From contig JAEDCY010000007.1 of NCBI GenBank assembly GCA_016293915.1, positions 1-64,000 of the forward strand: 64,000 bases of DNA. The letters run 5' to 3'. This document shows, piece by piece, positions 1 to 8,409 of the stretch. How positions within the stretch are numbered: the first letter of the stretch is position 1; each line of letters opens with the position of its first letter. The position numbers and the translations under genes were made by a program. The notes below the pieces were generated by a model. That model was given only the letters and a program-made list of their open reading frames with translations, was not told the origin of the DNA and did not search any database. Source of the stretch: Treponema sp. (GTDB lineage Bacteria > Spirochaetota > Spirochaetia > Treponematales > Treponemataceae).

Positions 1-37
1 TTATGCACAGGATTTTGGGAAATTTGCGCATGATTTC

Positions 38-138
38 ATTTCGCAAAATCGCAATTTTTTCATTTTTGAGTAATAGATTGCAGTATTACTTCGCAAAATT
101 AAAAAATTATTGATTTTGCGAAATAGGCGGTATATAAT
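38..138 (+). promoter_or_regulatory. Promoter and palindromic repeats of the AAA ATPase gene
   Basis: The motif ATTTCGCAAAAT occurs at 38-49. A perfect 10-bp inverted pair follows, TTCGCAAAAT at 90-99 and ATTTTGCGAA at 113-122. A sigma-70-like promoter, TTGATT (110-115), 17-nt spacer, TATAAT (133-138), overlaps the right arm. The ATG lies 6 nt after the -10 box, so the mRNA should be leaderless. The repeats look like binding sites for a dimeric regulator, perhaps the ATPase itself; that role is inference. Confidence 0.6.
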
Positions 139-144
139 TTTCTT

Positions 145-1341
145 ATGAAATTAATTGAACGAGACTTCTATTTAGATAAACTCAAAAACGTAATGGGAAC
201 ACCTGATATAAAAGTAATAACAGGGGTTCGTCGTTGTGGTAAGTCTAAGCTAATGGATGCATTCATTGATTGGATAAAAAAGAATAAAAAAGATGCAAAT
301 ATTATCCATATCAATTACAATCTTTTTGAGTTTGATTCAATTAAAACAGCCCATGCCTTAGATTCCTATGTAGAAGAACGATATCAAAGCAACAAAACAA
401 ACTTCCTGCTGATAGACGAAGTTCAGCTTTGTACAGATTTTGAAAAAGTAATCAATTCATTTCATGCCAGAGAAAAATATGACATATATATAACTGGTTC
501 AAATGCCTTTTTACTCTCAAGCGATTTAGCTACACTTTTTACAGGCCGCGTTTTTCAAATAAAAGTATTCCCTTTTTCATTCTTAGAATATCAGAAATAT
601 TTTAAAAATGCTGATCCTGAAAATGCTTTTGATTCTTATGTAAAAGAAGGCGGAATGTCAGGTTCATTTGTCTATAAATCTACAGAAGAAAAATACGCTT
701 ATATCAAAGATGTATTTGATACACTTATTATACATGATATTGTTCAAAAGTATAAAATCAAAAATGAAGTTTTGCTGAATAAATTAAATGACTTTATGCT
801 GGACAATATTTCTTCAGAAGTATCTGTCCGTAAAATTGCAGACACTCTTACAAGTAATCAGGAAAAAACAAATGATAAAACTATAGGATCTTACCTTAAT
901 TATCTTTGCAATGCCTTTGCTTTTTATAAAGTCCGCCGTTATGACATTCGCGGAAAAAAATATCTTGCCAGCCAGGATAAATATTATCTTGCCGACCATT
1001 CTTTCCGCTATGCAATTCTTGGAACTAAAAACATGGATTATGGCAGAGTTTATGAAAACATGGTTTGTATAGAATTGCTGCGCAGGGGCTACGAAGTTTA
1101 CACCGGAGTTTTATATAAAAAAGAAATTGATTTTGTTGCAATAAAGCAGAGTGAGAAAATCTACATTCAAGTGAGTGATGATATTTCTTTACCAGAAACT
1201 CTTGAACGGGAAGTAACTCCTTTATTGAGCATAAAAGATGCCTATCCAAAAGTTTTAATTGCGCGAACAAGACATGAAAAATATTTATACGAAGGTATTA
1301 ACATTTTAAATCTGGCTGATTTTCTTTTGAATAAGGAGTAA
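145..1341 (+). CDS. AAA-family ATPase of the DUF4143 type
   Basis: A 398-residue protein of the ATP-binding family with an N-terminal AAA_14-like P-loop domain and a C-terminal DUF4143 domain. The Walker A motif is GVRRCGKSK near residues 27-35, and a Walker B-like LLIDEVQ lies near residues 88-94. The C-terminal part, with a segment around YKKEIDFVA, resembles the nuclease-like fold proposed for DUF4143. Length is typical. The family's cellular role is unresolved; members are often scattered in multiple copies in gut anaerobes and sometimes sit beside restriction genes, as here, where hsdR starts 7 nt downstream. It has its own promoter with palindromic repeats and no Shine-Dalgarno site. 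Confidence 0.85.
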   Translation: MKLIERDFYLDKLKNVMGTPDIKVITGVRRCGKSKLMDAFIDWIKKNKKDANIIHINYNLFEFDSIKTAHALDSYVEERYQSNKTNFLLIDEVQLCTDFEKVINSFHAREKYDIYITGSNAFLLSSDLATLFTGRVFQIKVFPFSFLEYQKYFKNADPENAFDSYVKEGGMSGSFVYKSTEEKYAYIKDVFDTLIIHDIVQKYKIKNEVLLNKLNDFMLDNISSEVSVRKIADTLTSNQEKTNDKTIGSYLNYLCNAFAFYKVRRYDIRGKKYLASQDKYYLADHSFRYAILGTKNMDYGRVYENMVCIELLRRGYEVYTGVLYKKEIDFVAIKQSEKIYIQVSDDISLPETLEREVTPLLSIKDAYPKVLIARTRHEKYLYEGINILNLADFLLNKE

Positions 1342-1347
1342 CAGTTT

Positions 1348-4300
1348 ATGGCAAATTACATTACCGAAGACGATATTGAAATTTCTCTTATAAACATTCT
1401 TAAAAGCGATGATATTGGATATAACTTTATTCAGTGTGATTCAAATCCCAATCTTAAAGAACAACCTGATGCAACAAATCGAACTTCTAAAAAACAATGT
1501 GTTTTGCCACAAGAGATTAAAACTGCTCTCTACAAAATTAATCCTGATATTCCTTCCGAAAATATTGATTCTGTAATCCGCGAATTGTGCCGCGACTTTA
1601 CCGGCAGCGACATGGTAAAGACCAATTACGATAATTACAATTTGATTCGTAATGGTCGAAAAGTTGAGTTCAAGCAAAATGGCAAACAGACTTTTGATTT
1701 TGTTAAACTCATTGATTTTGAAAATCCTGAAAACAACATTTTTACAGCTGTTTCGCAGATGTGGATTCAGGGGCAGTATTACTGGCGGCGCCCAGATGTT
1801 ATCATTTTTGTAAACGGACTTCCTGTAGTTTTTGTTGAACTTAAAAATGCCATAATCAAAATAGAAGAAGCCTATAATAAAAATCTTACAGATTATAAAA
1901 AAGACATTCCCAACCTTTTTGCCTTTAATCAGATTTGTGTTTTGAGTAACGGACTTGAAACTCGTCTTGGTGCCTGGAACGCAGATTTTGAGTTTTTCTT
2001 TGAATGGCTAAAGGTTGAAAGTGAAAATGAAAAACCAAACCGCAAGGACATTAAAGCGCGCGGTGTTTCCATTGAATACTTTGCCCGCGGTCTTTGTAAA
2101 AAGGAACACTTAATTGATTACATAGAAAACTTTATTTTGTTCCAGAATCAGAAAGTCAAAATTATTGCAAAGAACCATCAGTTCCTTGGTGTTAATAATC
2201 TTATGCGAAATGTTGAACGCCGGGAAGAGCTTAAAGGAAAGCTTGGTGTCTTCTGGCATACTCAGGGCTCCGGTAAATCATATTCCATGGTTTTCTTTGC
2301 AAGAAAGTGTGCCCGTAAACTAAAAGGCAATTTTACTTTCTTTATTGTTACAGACCGCACAGACCTTGATACTCAGATTTATAAAAACTTCGTACGCACA
2401 GAAGTTATCGGCAACAAAGAAGAATGTCAGCCTAAAAACTCGGCACAGCTTCGTGAATATCTTAAGAGCAACAAGAAATTCATTTTCTCTATGATTCATA
2501 AATTCCGCTATGATAAGGGAAAGAAATATCCGGTTCTTAGCGAACGCAACGACATTTTTGTTTTGATAGATGAAGCTCACCGAACCCAGTACAAAGACCT
2601 TGCGGAAAACATGCACACCGCTTTGCCAAATGCAAACTTTATTGCTTTTACAGGAACTCCGCTGCTTGGTTCAAAACGCCTGACAAATCAGTGGTTTGGA
2701 GATTATGTTTCTGAATATAATTTTGCACAGTCTGTTGAAGATGGAAGTACAGTTCCTTTGTTCTATAGCCGCCGTGTGCCTGAAGTCGGTCTTACAAATA
2801 ACTTCCTTGATGATGATATTGTAGACATTATTGAAGATGAAAATCTAAATGAAGAAGAAATCAAAAAGCTGGAAGATTCCGGCAGCAAAATAATTGAAGT
2901 TCTAAAACGGGATGAACGTCTTGATAAAATTGCTCAAGATATTGCGCATCATTTCCCGCGACGAGGCTTTCTTGGAAAGGGAATGGTTGTTTCTGTAGAT
3001 AAGTTTACTGCGGTAAAAATGTACGACAAGGTTCAGCATTATTGGGAGGAAGAAAAGAAACAGCTTATAAAAGACAGGAATAGTGCTGCCACAAAAGAAG
3101 AACGGGATGAAATTACAACCCGCCTGGATTACATGAACAATGTAGAAATGGCTGTAATCATTTCCGAAGATGCAGATGAAGAAAAGAAGTTTGCAGAGCA
3201 GGGACTAAACATAAAACCTCACCGCGACAAGATGAATAAGATTGTCGACGGCGTAGATATTGAAGACCGCTTCAAAGATAAAAATGATCCGTTACAGCTT
3301 GTTTTTGTTTGTGCAATGTGGCTTACAGGTTTTGATGTTCCAAATCTTTCTACACTCTATCTTGATAAGCCGATGAAAGGACACACGCTTATGCAGGCAA
3401 TTGCTCGTGCAAACCGTGTTTATCCGGGTAAAACAAGCGGTATCATTGTTGATTATGTAAATGTATTTAAATACATGCAGCAGGCCCTTACCGATTATGC
3501 AACCGGCGATGACGGAGATGAGTTCCCTGCAAAAGATATTGAGTACCTTATTGAGTTGATTGGACAAAGCATTGATGAAGCAGACGAGTTTTTAAGCGAA
3601 CTTAATATAAGGCTTGATGAAATTAATAAGCTTCCTGGAGACTTAGAAAAACTTGAAGCCTTGCGAAACGCACTTGAAATCATTTACCAGAAAGATGAAG
3701 GAAAAGAAAAGTTCCGTGTTATTACAAATACAATGCTTAATCTTTACGAAGCAAGCAAACCGGAAATCTTTGAAATGGGCTGGCAGAATGAAAAGTTTAA
3801 GCCCTTAAAATATCTGAACGATTTGATGAATAACAATGTTGATGATGAAAAACTTGATCGTGCAAAAGCCAGAATGCAGGCTCTTCTTGATACATCAGTC
3901 AGTTCAGAAAAACCATGTCATGCTGAACTTGATTCAGCATCTTCTGATAGAGGAACCCTGAAACAAGTTCAGGGTGACGGCAATTATCTTATTCACGAAT
4001 TCAAAGTGATAGATCTTTCTAAAGTCGATGTAGAAGAACTCCGCAAAGAAATACACAAGGCACAGTACAAAGCCATTGAAATTGATGATATGAAAGAGTT
4101 CATCCAGAAGATGCTGCAGATTATGATTAACAAAAACACAACCCGTATATCTTTCAGTGAACGCTTTAAAAACATCATTGACCAATACAATGCTGGTGGA
4201 AGTGAAAACGAAGATTATTATGAGCAGCTCTTAAAACTTATTGAAGACATGAAAAACGAAGATAAGCGTGCTGAAACTGAAGGCCTTACCGAAGAAGAAC

Positions 4301-4605
4301 TGGAAATGTTTGACCTTCTTATAAAAGGCCGAAAACTCACAAAAGAAGAAGAACAGAAAGTTAAGCTTGCTGCAAAAAATCTCTATAAAAAACTCACAGA
4401 AGAAAAACAAAATCTTTTTGTTGTAGACTGGTACAAAGATGAACAGGCCTCAACAACAGTAAAAGATGCAATCATTTCTTCTCTTGATGCCGATTTACCA
4501 CAAAGCTTTGATAAAGAGGCTTTTGATTCCAAAATCAATTTGTTGCTTAATCATTTTGTTGATATGTCTGTTCAACATTATGGCTGGCTTGGTGGCGTTG
4601 CCTAG
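1348..4605 (+). CDS. hsdR: Type I restriction enzyme R subunit (HsdR)
   Basis: The 1085-residue motor/nuclease subunit of a type I restriction-modification complex, which translocates and cleaves unmodified DNA. The N-terminal PD-(D/E)xK nuclease is visible as D150 and E164-L-K166. The superfamily-2 helicase has Walker A TQGSGKS (305-311), DEAH (408-411) and FTGTP shortly after. A good Shine-Dalgarno AAGGAGT precedes the ATG. No hsdM or hsdS lies downstream; any partners would have to be upstream of the window, beyond the ATPase gene, so it may be an orphan. A family A palindromic repeat is inserted in frame at 3917-3978, adding roughly residues 857-878 in the C-terminal region after the helicase core. 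Confidence 0.93.
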   Translation: MANYITEDDIEISLINILKSDDIGYNFIQCDSNPNLKEQPDATNRTSKKQCVLPQEIKTALYKINPDIPSENIDSVIRELCRDFTGSDMVKTNYDNYNLIRNGRKVEFKQNGKQTFDFVKLIDFENPENNIFTAVSQMWIQGQYYWRRPDVIIFVNGLPVVFVELKNAIIKIEEAYNKNLTDYKKDIPNLFAFNQICVLSNGLETRLGAWNADFEFFFEWLKVESENEKPNRKDIKARGVSIEYFARGLCKKEHLIDYIENFILFQNQKVKIIAKNHQFLGVNNLMRNVERREELKGKLGVFWHTQGSGKSYSMVFFARKCARKLKGNFTFFIVTDRTDLDTQIYKNFVRTEVIGNKEECQPKNSAQLREYLKSNKKFIFSMIHKFRYDKGKKYPVLSERNDIFVLIDEAHRTQYKDLAENMHTALPNANFIAFTGTPLLGSKRLTNQWFGDYVSEYNFAQSVEDGSTVPLFYSRRVPEVGLTNNFLDDDIVDIIEDENLNEEEIKKLEDSGSKIIEVLKRDERLDKIAQDIAHHFPRRGFLGKGMVVSVDKFTAVKMYDKVQHYWEEEKKQLIKDRNSAATKEERDEITTRLDYMNNVEMAVIISEDADEEKKFAEQGLNIKPHRDKMNKIVDGVDIEDRFKDKNDPLQLVFVCAMWLTGFDVPNLSTLYLDKPMKGHTLMQAIARANRVYPGKTSGIIVDYVNVFKYMQQALTDYATGDDGDEFPAKDIEYLIELIGQSIDEADEFLSELNIRLDEINKLPGDLEKLEALRNALEIIYQKDEGKEKFRVITNTMLNLYEASKPEIFEMGWQNEKFKPLKYLNDLMNNNVDDEKLDRAKARMQALLDTSVSSEKPCHAELDSASSDRGTLKQVQGDGNYLIHEFKVIDLSKVDVEELRKEIHKAQYKAIEIDDMKEFIQKMLQIMINKNTTRISFSERFKNIIDQYNAGGSENEDYYEQLLKLIEDMKNEDKRAETEGLTEEELEMFDLLIKGRKLTKEEEQKVKLAAKNLYKKLTEEKQNLFVVDWYKDEQASTTVKDAIISSLDADLPQSFDKEAFDSKINLLLNHFVDMSVQHYGWLGGVA
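3917..3978. repeat. Family A palindromic repeat inside hsdR
   Basis: The left arm starts GTCATGCTGAACTTGATTCA and the right arm ends GAAACAAGTTCAGGGTGAC, so the element can fold into a long hairpin. It is read through in frame and encodes a peptide beginning CHAELDSAS and ending LKQVQGD. This peptide signature is known from repeat insertions in proteins of many bacteria. Confidence 0.88.
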
Positions 4606-4612
4606 ATTTACA

Positions 4613-4667
4613 TTGTAAACCAAAATATAAATCAAGGGTTTACAATATAAATCAAATTCATTATACT
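4613..4667 (+). promoter_or_regulatory. BirA operator overlapping the bioY promoter
   Basis: Two perfect 9-bp inverted half-sites, TTGTAAACC (4613-4621) and GGTTTACAA (4637-4645), are separated by 15 nt, the classic biotin operator bound by BirA-biotinyl-AMP. The right half overlaps a -35 box TTTACA (4639-4644), followed by a 17-nt spacer and TATACT (4662-4667). The bioY ATG begins 7 nt after the -10 box with no Shine-Dalgarno site, so the transcript is predicted to be leaderless and repressed by biotin. Confidence 0.85.
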
Positions 4668-4674
4668 CCCACCT

Positions 4675-5280
4675 ATGAAAAATAAGAGTGTATTAAAAAT
4701 CTCTTTTATCGCGCTTTTTGCTGCGATTATTTGCGTTGGTTGTTTTATTAGAATTCCTCTTGGGGTGATTCCGATTGTTTTGCAGAATATTCTCTGCATT
4801 TTGTGTGGCGTTCTTTTGGGTGGCCTGCTTGCTGGTGCTCCAACTGCTTTGTTTTTGCTGGCAGGTTTGATTGGTCTTCCGGTTTATTCTGGAGGAACTA
4901 GTGGCCTTGCAGTATGGATGGGACCAACCGGTGGCTTTTTGCCAGGTTATCTTCTTGGTGCTATTGTAGCCGGTTTTATTGCAGGTAAGCCTTCTGTTGA
5001 GCAGAAAAAAATCACCTGGAAAAATGCACTGCGCGTGAGTCTTGCGATTCTGGCCGGCATGGTGATATTGTACATTCCGGGTGTAATCAGATTTTCTTTC
5101 TGGGCAACTGCTGCCGGTAAGGTTCCTGCAGAAAAAACAGCCTTTGCTTATACAATGGCTGCCTGCGTAATTCCTTACATTCCGGGAGACCTTTTGAAAA
5201 CTGTTGTAGCAATTCCAGTGGCCCTTAAGCTGCGTCCAATTCTAGCACAGTATTTATATGAAAACACAGATAAAGATTAA
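4675..5280 (+). CDS. bioY: Biotin transporter substrate-binding component BioY
   Basis: A 201-residue membrane protein of the BioY family, the S-component of an ECF-type vitamin transporter that binds biotin in the cytoplasmic membrane. About six hydrophobic helices alternate with short loops. The GLPVYSGGTSGLAVWMGPTG segment and the C-terminal YIPGDLLKTVVA segment are characteristic. It is first in the bioY-bioM-bioN order and overlaps bioM by 23 nt, suggesting translational coupling. Regulation by BirA is predicted from the operator immediately upstream. Confidence 0.93.
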   Translation: MKNKSVLKISFIALFAAIICVGCFIRIPLGVIPIVLQNILCILCGVLLGGLLAGAPTALFLLAGLIGLPVYSGGTSGLAVWMGPTGGFLPGYLLGAIVAGFIAGKPSVEQKKITWKNALRVSLAILAGMVILYIPGVIRFSFWATAAGKVPAEKTAFAYTMAACVIPYIPGDLLKTVVAIPVALKLRPILAQYLYENTDKD

Positions 5281-6043
5281 TCATTTATCAAAAACCTTTA
5301 AAACTCTTGCCGGGCCAAAAAAAGCCCTTGATGATGTAAGCCTTGAAATTGCTGAAGGTGAGTGCGTCGTTATCGGCGGTGAGAATGGTTCGGGCAAAAG
5401 TGTGCTTATGCAGATTATTGCAGGGCTTATGGAAGCTGATAAGGCTTTTGTGAATACGGAGTTTGAGTGCCCGCAAGGCGGGCGTATCGAAACCTCCGTA
5501 ACCCCCTGCGTTCAAGTTGATGGCCGCGTAGGCCTTGTCTTCCAGGAAGCTGAAACTCAGATTCTGGGCGAGACTCCTGCAGAAGACATTGCTTTTGGAC
5601 CAAAAAATCTTGGCTGGAAAAAAGCAGAGGTTCAGGCGGCTGTGAGCCAGGCTCTGGAGCAGACCGGTCTTACAGATAAAGCTGAATTTCCGGCCCGCTT
5701 TTTGTCTGGCGGAGAAAAGCGCAGACTGGCTGTTGCCTGCATGCTTGCCATGAAGCTGCCGACAATCATTCTTGATGAACCTTATGCAAACCTGGATTAT
5801 GGCGGAGTAAAGCAGGTAAATAAACTTATCCGCCAGCTCAAGGCAGAAGGTAAAACAGTAATAATTCTTACCCACGAGATTGAAAAATGCCTTGGCCTTG
5901 CCGACCGCTTTGTGGTTCTCTTCCGGGGAAAAAAGGTTTTCGACGGTACTCCTGGAATGGGGCTACACCATAACCTCGAAGCCTGGAATATCAGAAACCC
6001 GCTTGTTTCTTATGCGAAGGTTGAAGATTTAATCTGGGAGTGA
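5258..6043 (+). CDS. bioM: ECF transporter ATPase, probably BioM
   Basis: A 261-residue ABC ATPase of the CbiO/EcfA type that should energise biotin uptake with BioY and BioN. Walker A GENGSGKS is at 41-48, the Q-loop near Q96 (VFQEAET), the signature LSGGEKRR at 149-156, Walker B TIILDEP at 169-175, followed by a THE H-loop. The gene starts inside bioY. A family B repeat (5465-5497) is read in frame as about residues 69-80, with the motif CPQGGRIET, between Walker A and the Q-loop; all catalytic motifs remain intact. Assignment to biotin rests on the neighbouring bioY and BirA operator. Confidence 0.88.
   Translation: MKTQIKINHLSKTFKTLAGPKKALDDVSLEIAEGECVVIGGENGSGKSVLMQIIAGLMEADKAFVNTEFECPQGGRIETSVTPCVQVDGRVGLVFQEAETQILGETPAEDIAFGPKNLGWKKAEVQAAVSQALEQTGLTDKAEFPARFLSGGEKRRLAVACMLAMKLPTIILDEPYANLDYGGVKQVNKLIRQLKAEGKTVIILTHEIEKCLGLADRFVVLFRGKKVFDGTPGMGLHHNLEAWNIRNPLVSYAKVEDLIWE
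5465..5497. repeat. Family B repeat inside bioM
   Basis: The stretch containing GCCCGCAAGGCGGGC followed by GTATCGAAACC is close to the reverse complement of the repeat arm at 11878-11917 in iorA. It is translated in frame within the ATPase. Confidence 0.75.
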
Positions 6044-6130
6044 ATGGATTGCCACGTCGCTATCGCATCTCGTAAGGGGGCATTTCTGGGCTTGACCCGG
6101 GAATCTATATAAAACAGTAATATACAGATT

Positions 6131-6330
6131 GGAGCTGTCTAAAAAGTATTGTCATGCTGAACCTTCGCAGCATAGCTGCTCGGAGACTCGCTAAAAACAG
6201 TCCACTGGACTGTTTTTACACTGCATAGCAGTGTCGCTCCCTATGTTTCAGCATCTACACTATATCTAGTTCTATAGATTCCGAAACAAGTTCGGAATGA
6301 CATTAGAAAGTAAACTTATTAGTCATCCCC
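6131..6330. repeat. 200-bp direct repeat, copy 1 (composite family A)
   Basis: This block is nearly identical, without indels, to 62772-62971, which lies 56,641 bp away in the same orientation. Outer family A arms run 6151-6301, from GTCATGCTGAACC to GTTCGGAATGAC, and enclose further hairpins including AACAGTCCACTGGACTGTT. The preceding 6044-6130 holds only decayed repeat-like sequence and no gene. The block ends just before bioN. Confidence 0.9.
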
Positions 6331-6344
6331 AATGTCAAAAAAAT

Positions 6345-7058
6345 ATGAATATGACAGAGACTGCATTTTCTTACAAACAAGGATCCTCATTTTTACATCG
6401 CTGCCCGGCCTGGGTAAAGATTCTCCTGCTTCCTCTTATCAGTCTAAGTATTTTTTATCTGCCGCCATGTTTTGCCCTGACCCTAATTACCTTACAAACG
6501 TTAGTTAGTTTTCTTCTGCACTTTACTGTACGAGAACAGCTCAGAGATTTAAAGGCGGTTTTTTATTATGCAGTATTTTTGATATTTGTAAAAATAATCG
6601 GGAATCTGGCAGCTGCAATTTCAGCCGGCACATTATTCTCTTTCGAACTTGCAACTTTCCCACAGACTCTGATTTCCTTTTTTATTTCCGAAAAAGAAAC
6701 CTGGCTTCTTTTACTTAAACTGTTCTGCATAATGCAGACAGCTTCTCTGATTTTCAAAACTTCAACCTCTCTTCAAATCCGCGAAGGGCTGGAAGTTATG
6801 GAGCTGTCAGTTCGCAGAAGCCTTCATCTCAAGCCACTTGTTGAAGGCAGACCCAACGCTCCTATAGCTCAGGCAGTCTCTCTCTTTATCTGCTTTATTC
6901 CTCAGGTTTCAAAAAACTGGCAGCAGGCTGAGCGGGCCTGGAAAGCTCGTGGAGGCCACAAGTCCCTGCGTATGTTTGCAGTTTTACTTCCTGTTTTCTT
7001 TTCTGTAGGCATGAAACAGGCATATAACATAGCACGTGCAATTTCGATTAGACAATAA
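6345..7058 (+). CDS. bioN: ECF transporter transmembrane component, probably BioN
   Basis: A CbiQ/EcfT-family membrane protein of about 237 residues that couples BioM ATP hydrolysis to BioY. It has several hydrophobic helices and the diagnostic ARG motif in AERAWKARGG near the C-terminus. An upstream in-frame ATG at 6297 lies inside the 200-bp repeat and is unlikely to be the natural start; ATG 6345 or 6351 is preferred, although no clear Shine-Dalgarno site is visible. The repeat separates it from bioM by about 300 bp, so expression may depend on read-through from bioY-bioM. Confidence 0.82.
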   Translation: MNMTETAFSYKQGSSFLHRCPAWVKILLLPLISLSIFYLPPCFALTLITLQTLVSFLLHFTVREQLRDLKAVFYYAVFLIFVKIIGNLAAAISAGTLFSFELATFPQTLISFFISEKETWLLLLKLFCIMQTASLIFKTSTSLQIREGLEVMELSVRRSLHLKPLVEGRPNAPIAQAVSLFICFIPQVSKNWQQAERAWKARGGHKSLRMFAVLLPVFFSVGMKQAYNIARAISIRQ

Positions 7059-7110
7059 GAAACATATTTGCATGTAAATATTCGAAAAAAATAAGATTTA
7101 GCAGGCTCAA

Positions 7111-8220
7111 TTATTTGAAACTTGCAGACTTTAGTGTTACTTCACCGGAGCTCAGCGTTCTCTGGCTTCCATCTTTCAGAGTGACAATAAGGCCTGCGTT
7201 CTCGTCGATGTCGGTGGCGGTGGCTTTGTAACTTGATTTCTGGTCGCCGATGAGGGGGTAGACTGTGAGCTCCTGGCCAAGCAGGAAGGAAGCTTCCTTG
7301 TATTCTTTTATGATTGCCTTGTGGGCAGCCGGACTTGAAGAATCTTCTTCGAAAATCTTCAGAACCTGGCCAGCTATTTCTGTGGCAAGCTGGATTCGGG
7401 AAATTGATGGAGAAGGAGCATCTTGTGAAGTCTGAGAAAGTGCATCCTCCAGAGTTCCAACCACATCAGCCAGTTCGCCTTTAAAAGCACTTATATTTTT
7501 TTTGATATTTAATCCCATTCCAACAACGGCGGCTTCAATCATGCCGCTTTCAAAATTGGCAACTCCCTCGGCAAGGACTCCACAGACTTTTTTTCCGCCC
7601 ACAAAAATATCATTAATCCATTTGATTTGAGGCTCTATTGTGATGCCCGCGGGAAAACGACCTAGAACATTTTTAATTGCCCGGCAGATTGCAACTGCAG
7701 CACTTGCAGTGAGTCTTGCAGGATTTGTAATTCCACCCTCAGGGGCATAAATAACAGAAATATAAATGCCGGTTTTTTCCGGGGAAACAAAAGTGCGGCC
7801 AAGGCGGCCACGGCCAGCAGTCTGCTTTTCTGCAACAATTACAGCTTTGTGATATTTTTTTCCGGCGGGAGTAAGCTGGCTACTGCTGTCGCGCAGGTTT
7901 CCACATTCGGCAAGAAGGCGTTTTGCGTAGGTATTTGTAGAATCAATCTCTTTAAAGCATTCGATATTACAATCAGAAAGTTCTGGGAAACGTGTAGAGA
8001 AAGTCTCAGAAAAAAGCTCTGGGGTAAAAATATCATTGTCGGCCAGAACATAACCGCCGTTAGTTGTGCCCTCAATAGAAGAACCGGCCTCGCGCAAAGC
8101 CTTTACTGCCTTCCACACAGCAGCCCGGCTCACACCACATTCCGCCGCCAGCACCTCGCCAGACACCGCCTGACCCTGTGCTTCCACGAGCAGCTTCAAA
8201 ACTTTTTCCTTAGTAGTCAT
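7111..8220 (-). CDS. birA: Biotin-protein ligase and repressor BirA
   Basis: A bifunctional BirA of about 369 residues. The N-terminal winged helix-turn-helix (residues 1-65, with SGEVLAAECGVSRAAVWKA) should bind the bioY operator. The catalytic domain carries the biotinyl-AMP loop GRGRLGR, KWINDI and GVLAEG. It is longer than usual because of extra loops, for example between IDSTNTYAKRL and TAGRGRLGR. The start is taken at 8220 rather than 8256 because a promoter with its -10 box at 8228-8233 lies 7 nt before it. It is convergent with bioN and completes the biotin sensing and uptake circuit. Confidence 0.92.
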   Translation of the reverse strand: MTTKEKVLKLLVEAQGQAVSGEVLAAECGVSRAAVWKAVKALREAGSSIEGTTNGGYVLADNDIFTPELFSETFSTRFPELSDCNIECFKEIDSTNTYAKRLLAECGNLRDSSSQLTPAGKKYHKAVIVAEKQTAGRGRLGRTFVSPEKTGIYISVIYAPEGGITNPARLTASAAVAICRAIKNVLGRFPAGITIEPQIKWINDIFVGGKKVCGVLAEGVANFESGMIEAAVVGMGLNIKKNISAFKGELADVVGTLEDALSQTSQDAPSPSISRIQLATEIAGQVLKIFEEDSSSPAAHKAIIKEYKEASFLLGQELTVYPLIGDQKSSYKATATDIDENAGLIVTLKDGSQRTLSSGEVTLKSASFK

Positions 8221-8227
8221 GCTTATA

Positions 8228-8256
8228 TTGATACTACAAAAACGCTTTTTCTGCAA
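8228..8256 (-). promoter_or_regulatory. Leaderless promoter of birA
   Basis: On the minus strand, TTGCAG (8256-8251), a 17-nt spacer, TATCAA (8233-8228), then 7 nt to the ATG. No Shine-Dalgarno sequence is present. Confidence 0.55.
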
Positions 8257-8303
8257 TTTGGGAAATAATGCGGTTGAAGTTTTCTTCTATGATTTTTTCG
8301 AGC

Positions 8304-8404
8304 TGGGGGCGTTGTGGGGGCAAGTCTGGACTTTGATGTTAGCCCCCGCTGGGTGGGGTAGGCCGCAACGAATGTGCGGCCGAGGGGAGGGGCTCCTCCC
8401 CCTT
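8304..8404. repeat. Family C GC-rich repeat between birA and paaK
   Basis: A G/C-rich block with the core GGTAGGCCGCAACGAA followed by GTGCGGCCGAGGGG, flanked by GGGGGC and CTCCCCC arms. Related blocks lie at 10913-10992, 16607-16686, 17448-17554 and inside mnmE at 47940-48020. It has no coding potential of its own. Confidence 0.8.
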
Positions 8405-8409
8405 ACACA

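Noticed and set aside
6297..6344. N-terminal extension of BioN starting at the ATG of 6297
   Set aside because: The first codons lie inside the 200-bp repeat that also occurs at 62772-62971, so the extension is repeat-derived.
7059..7110. Terminator between bioN and birA
   Set aside because: Only a weak TATTT/AAATA stem without a T-run is visible.
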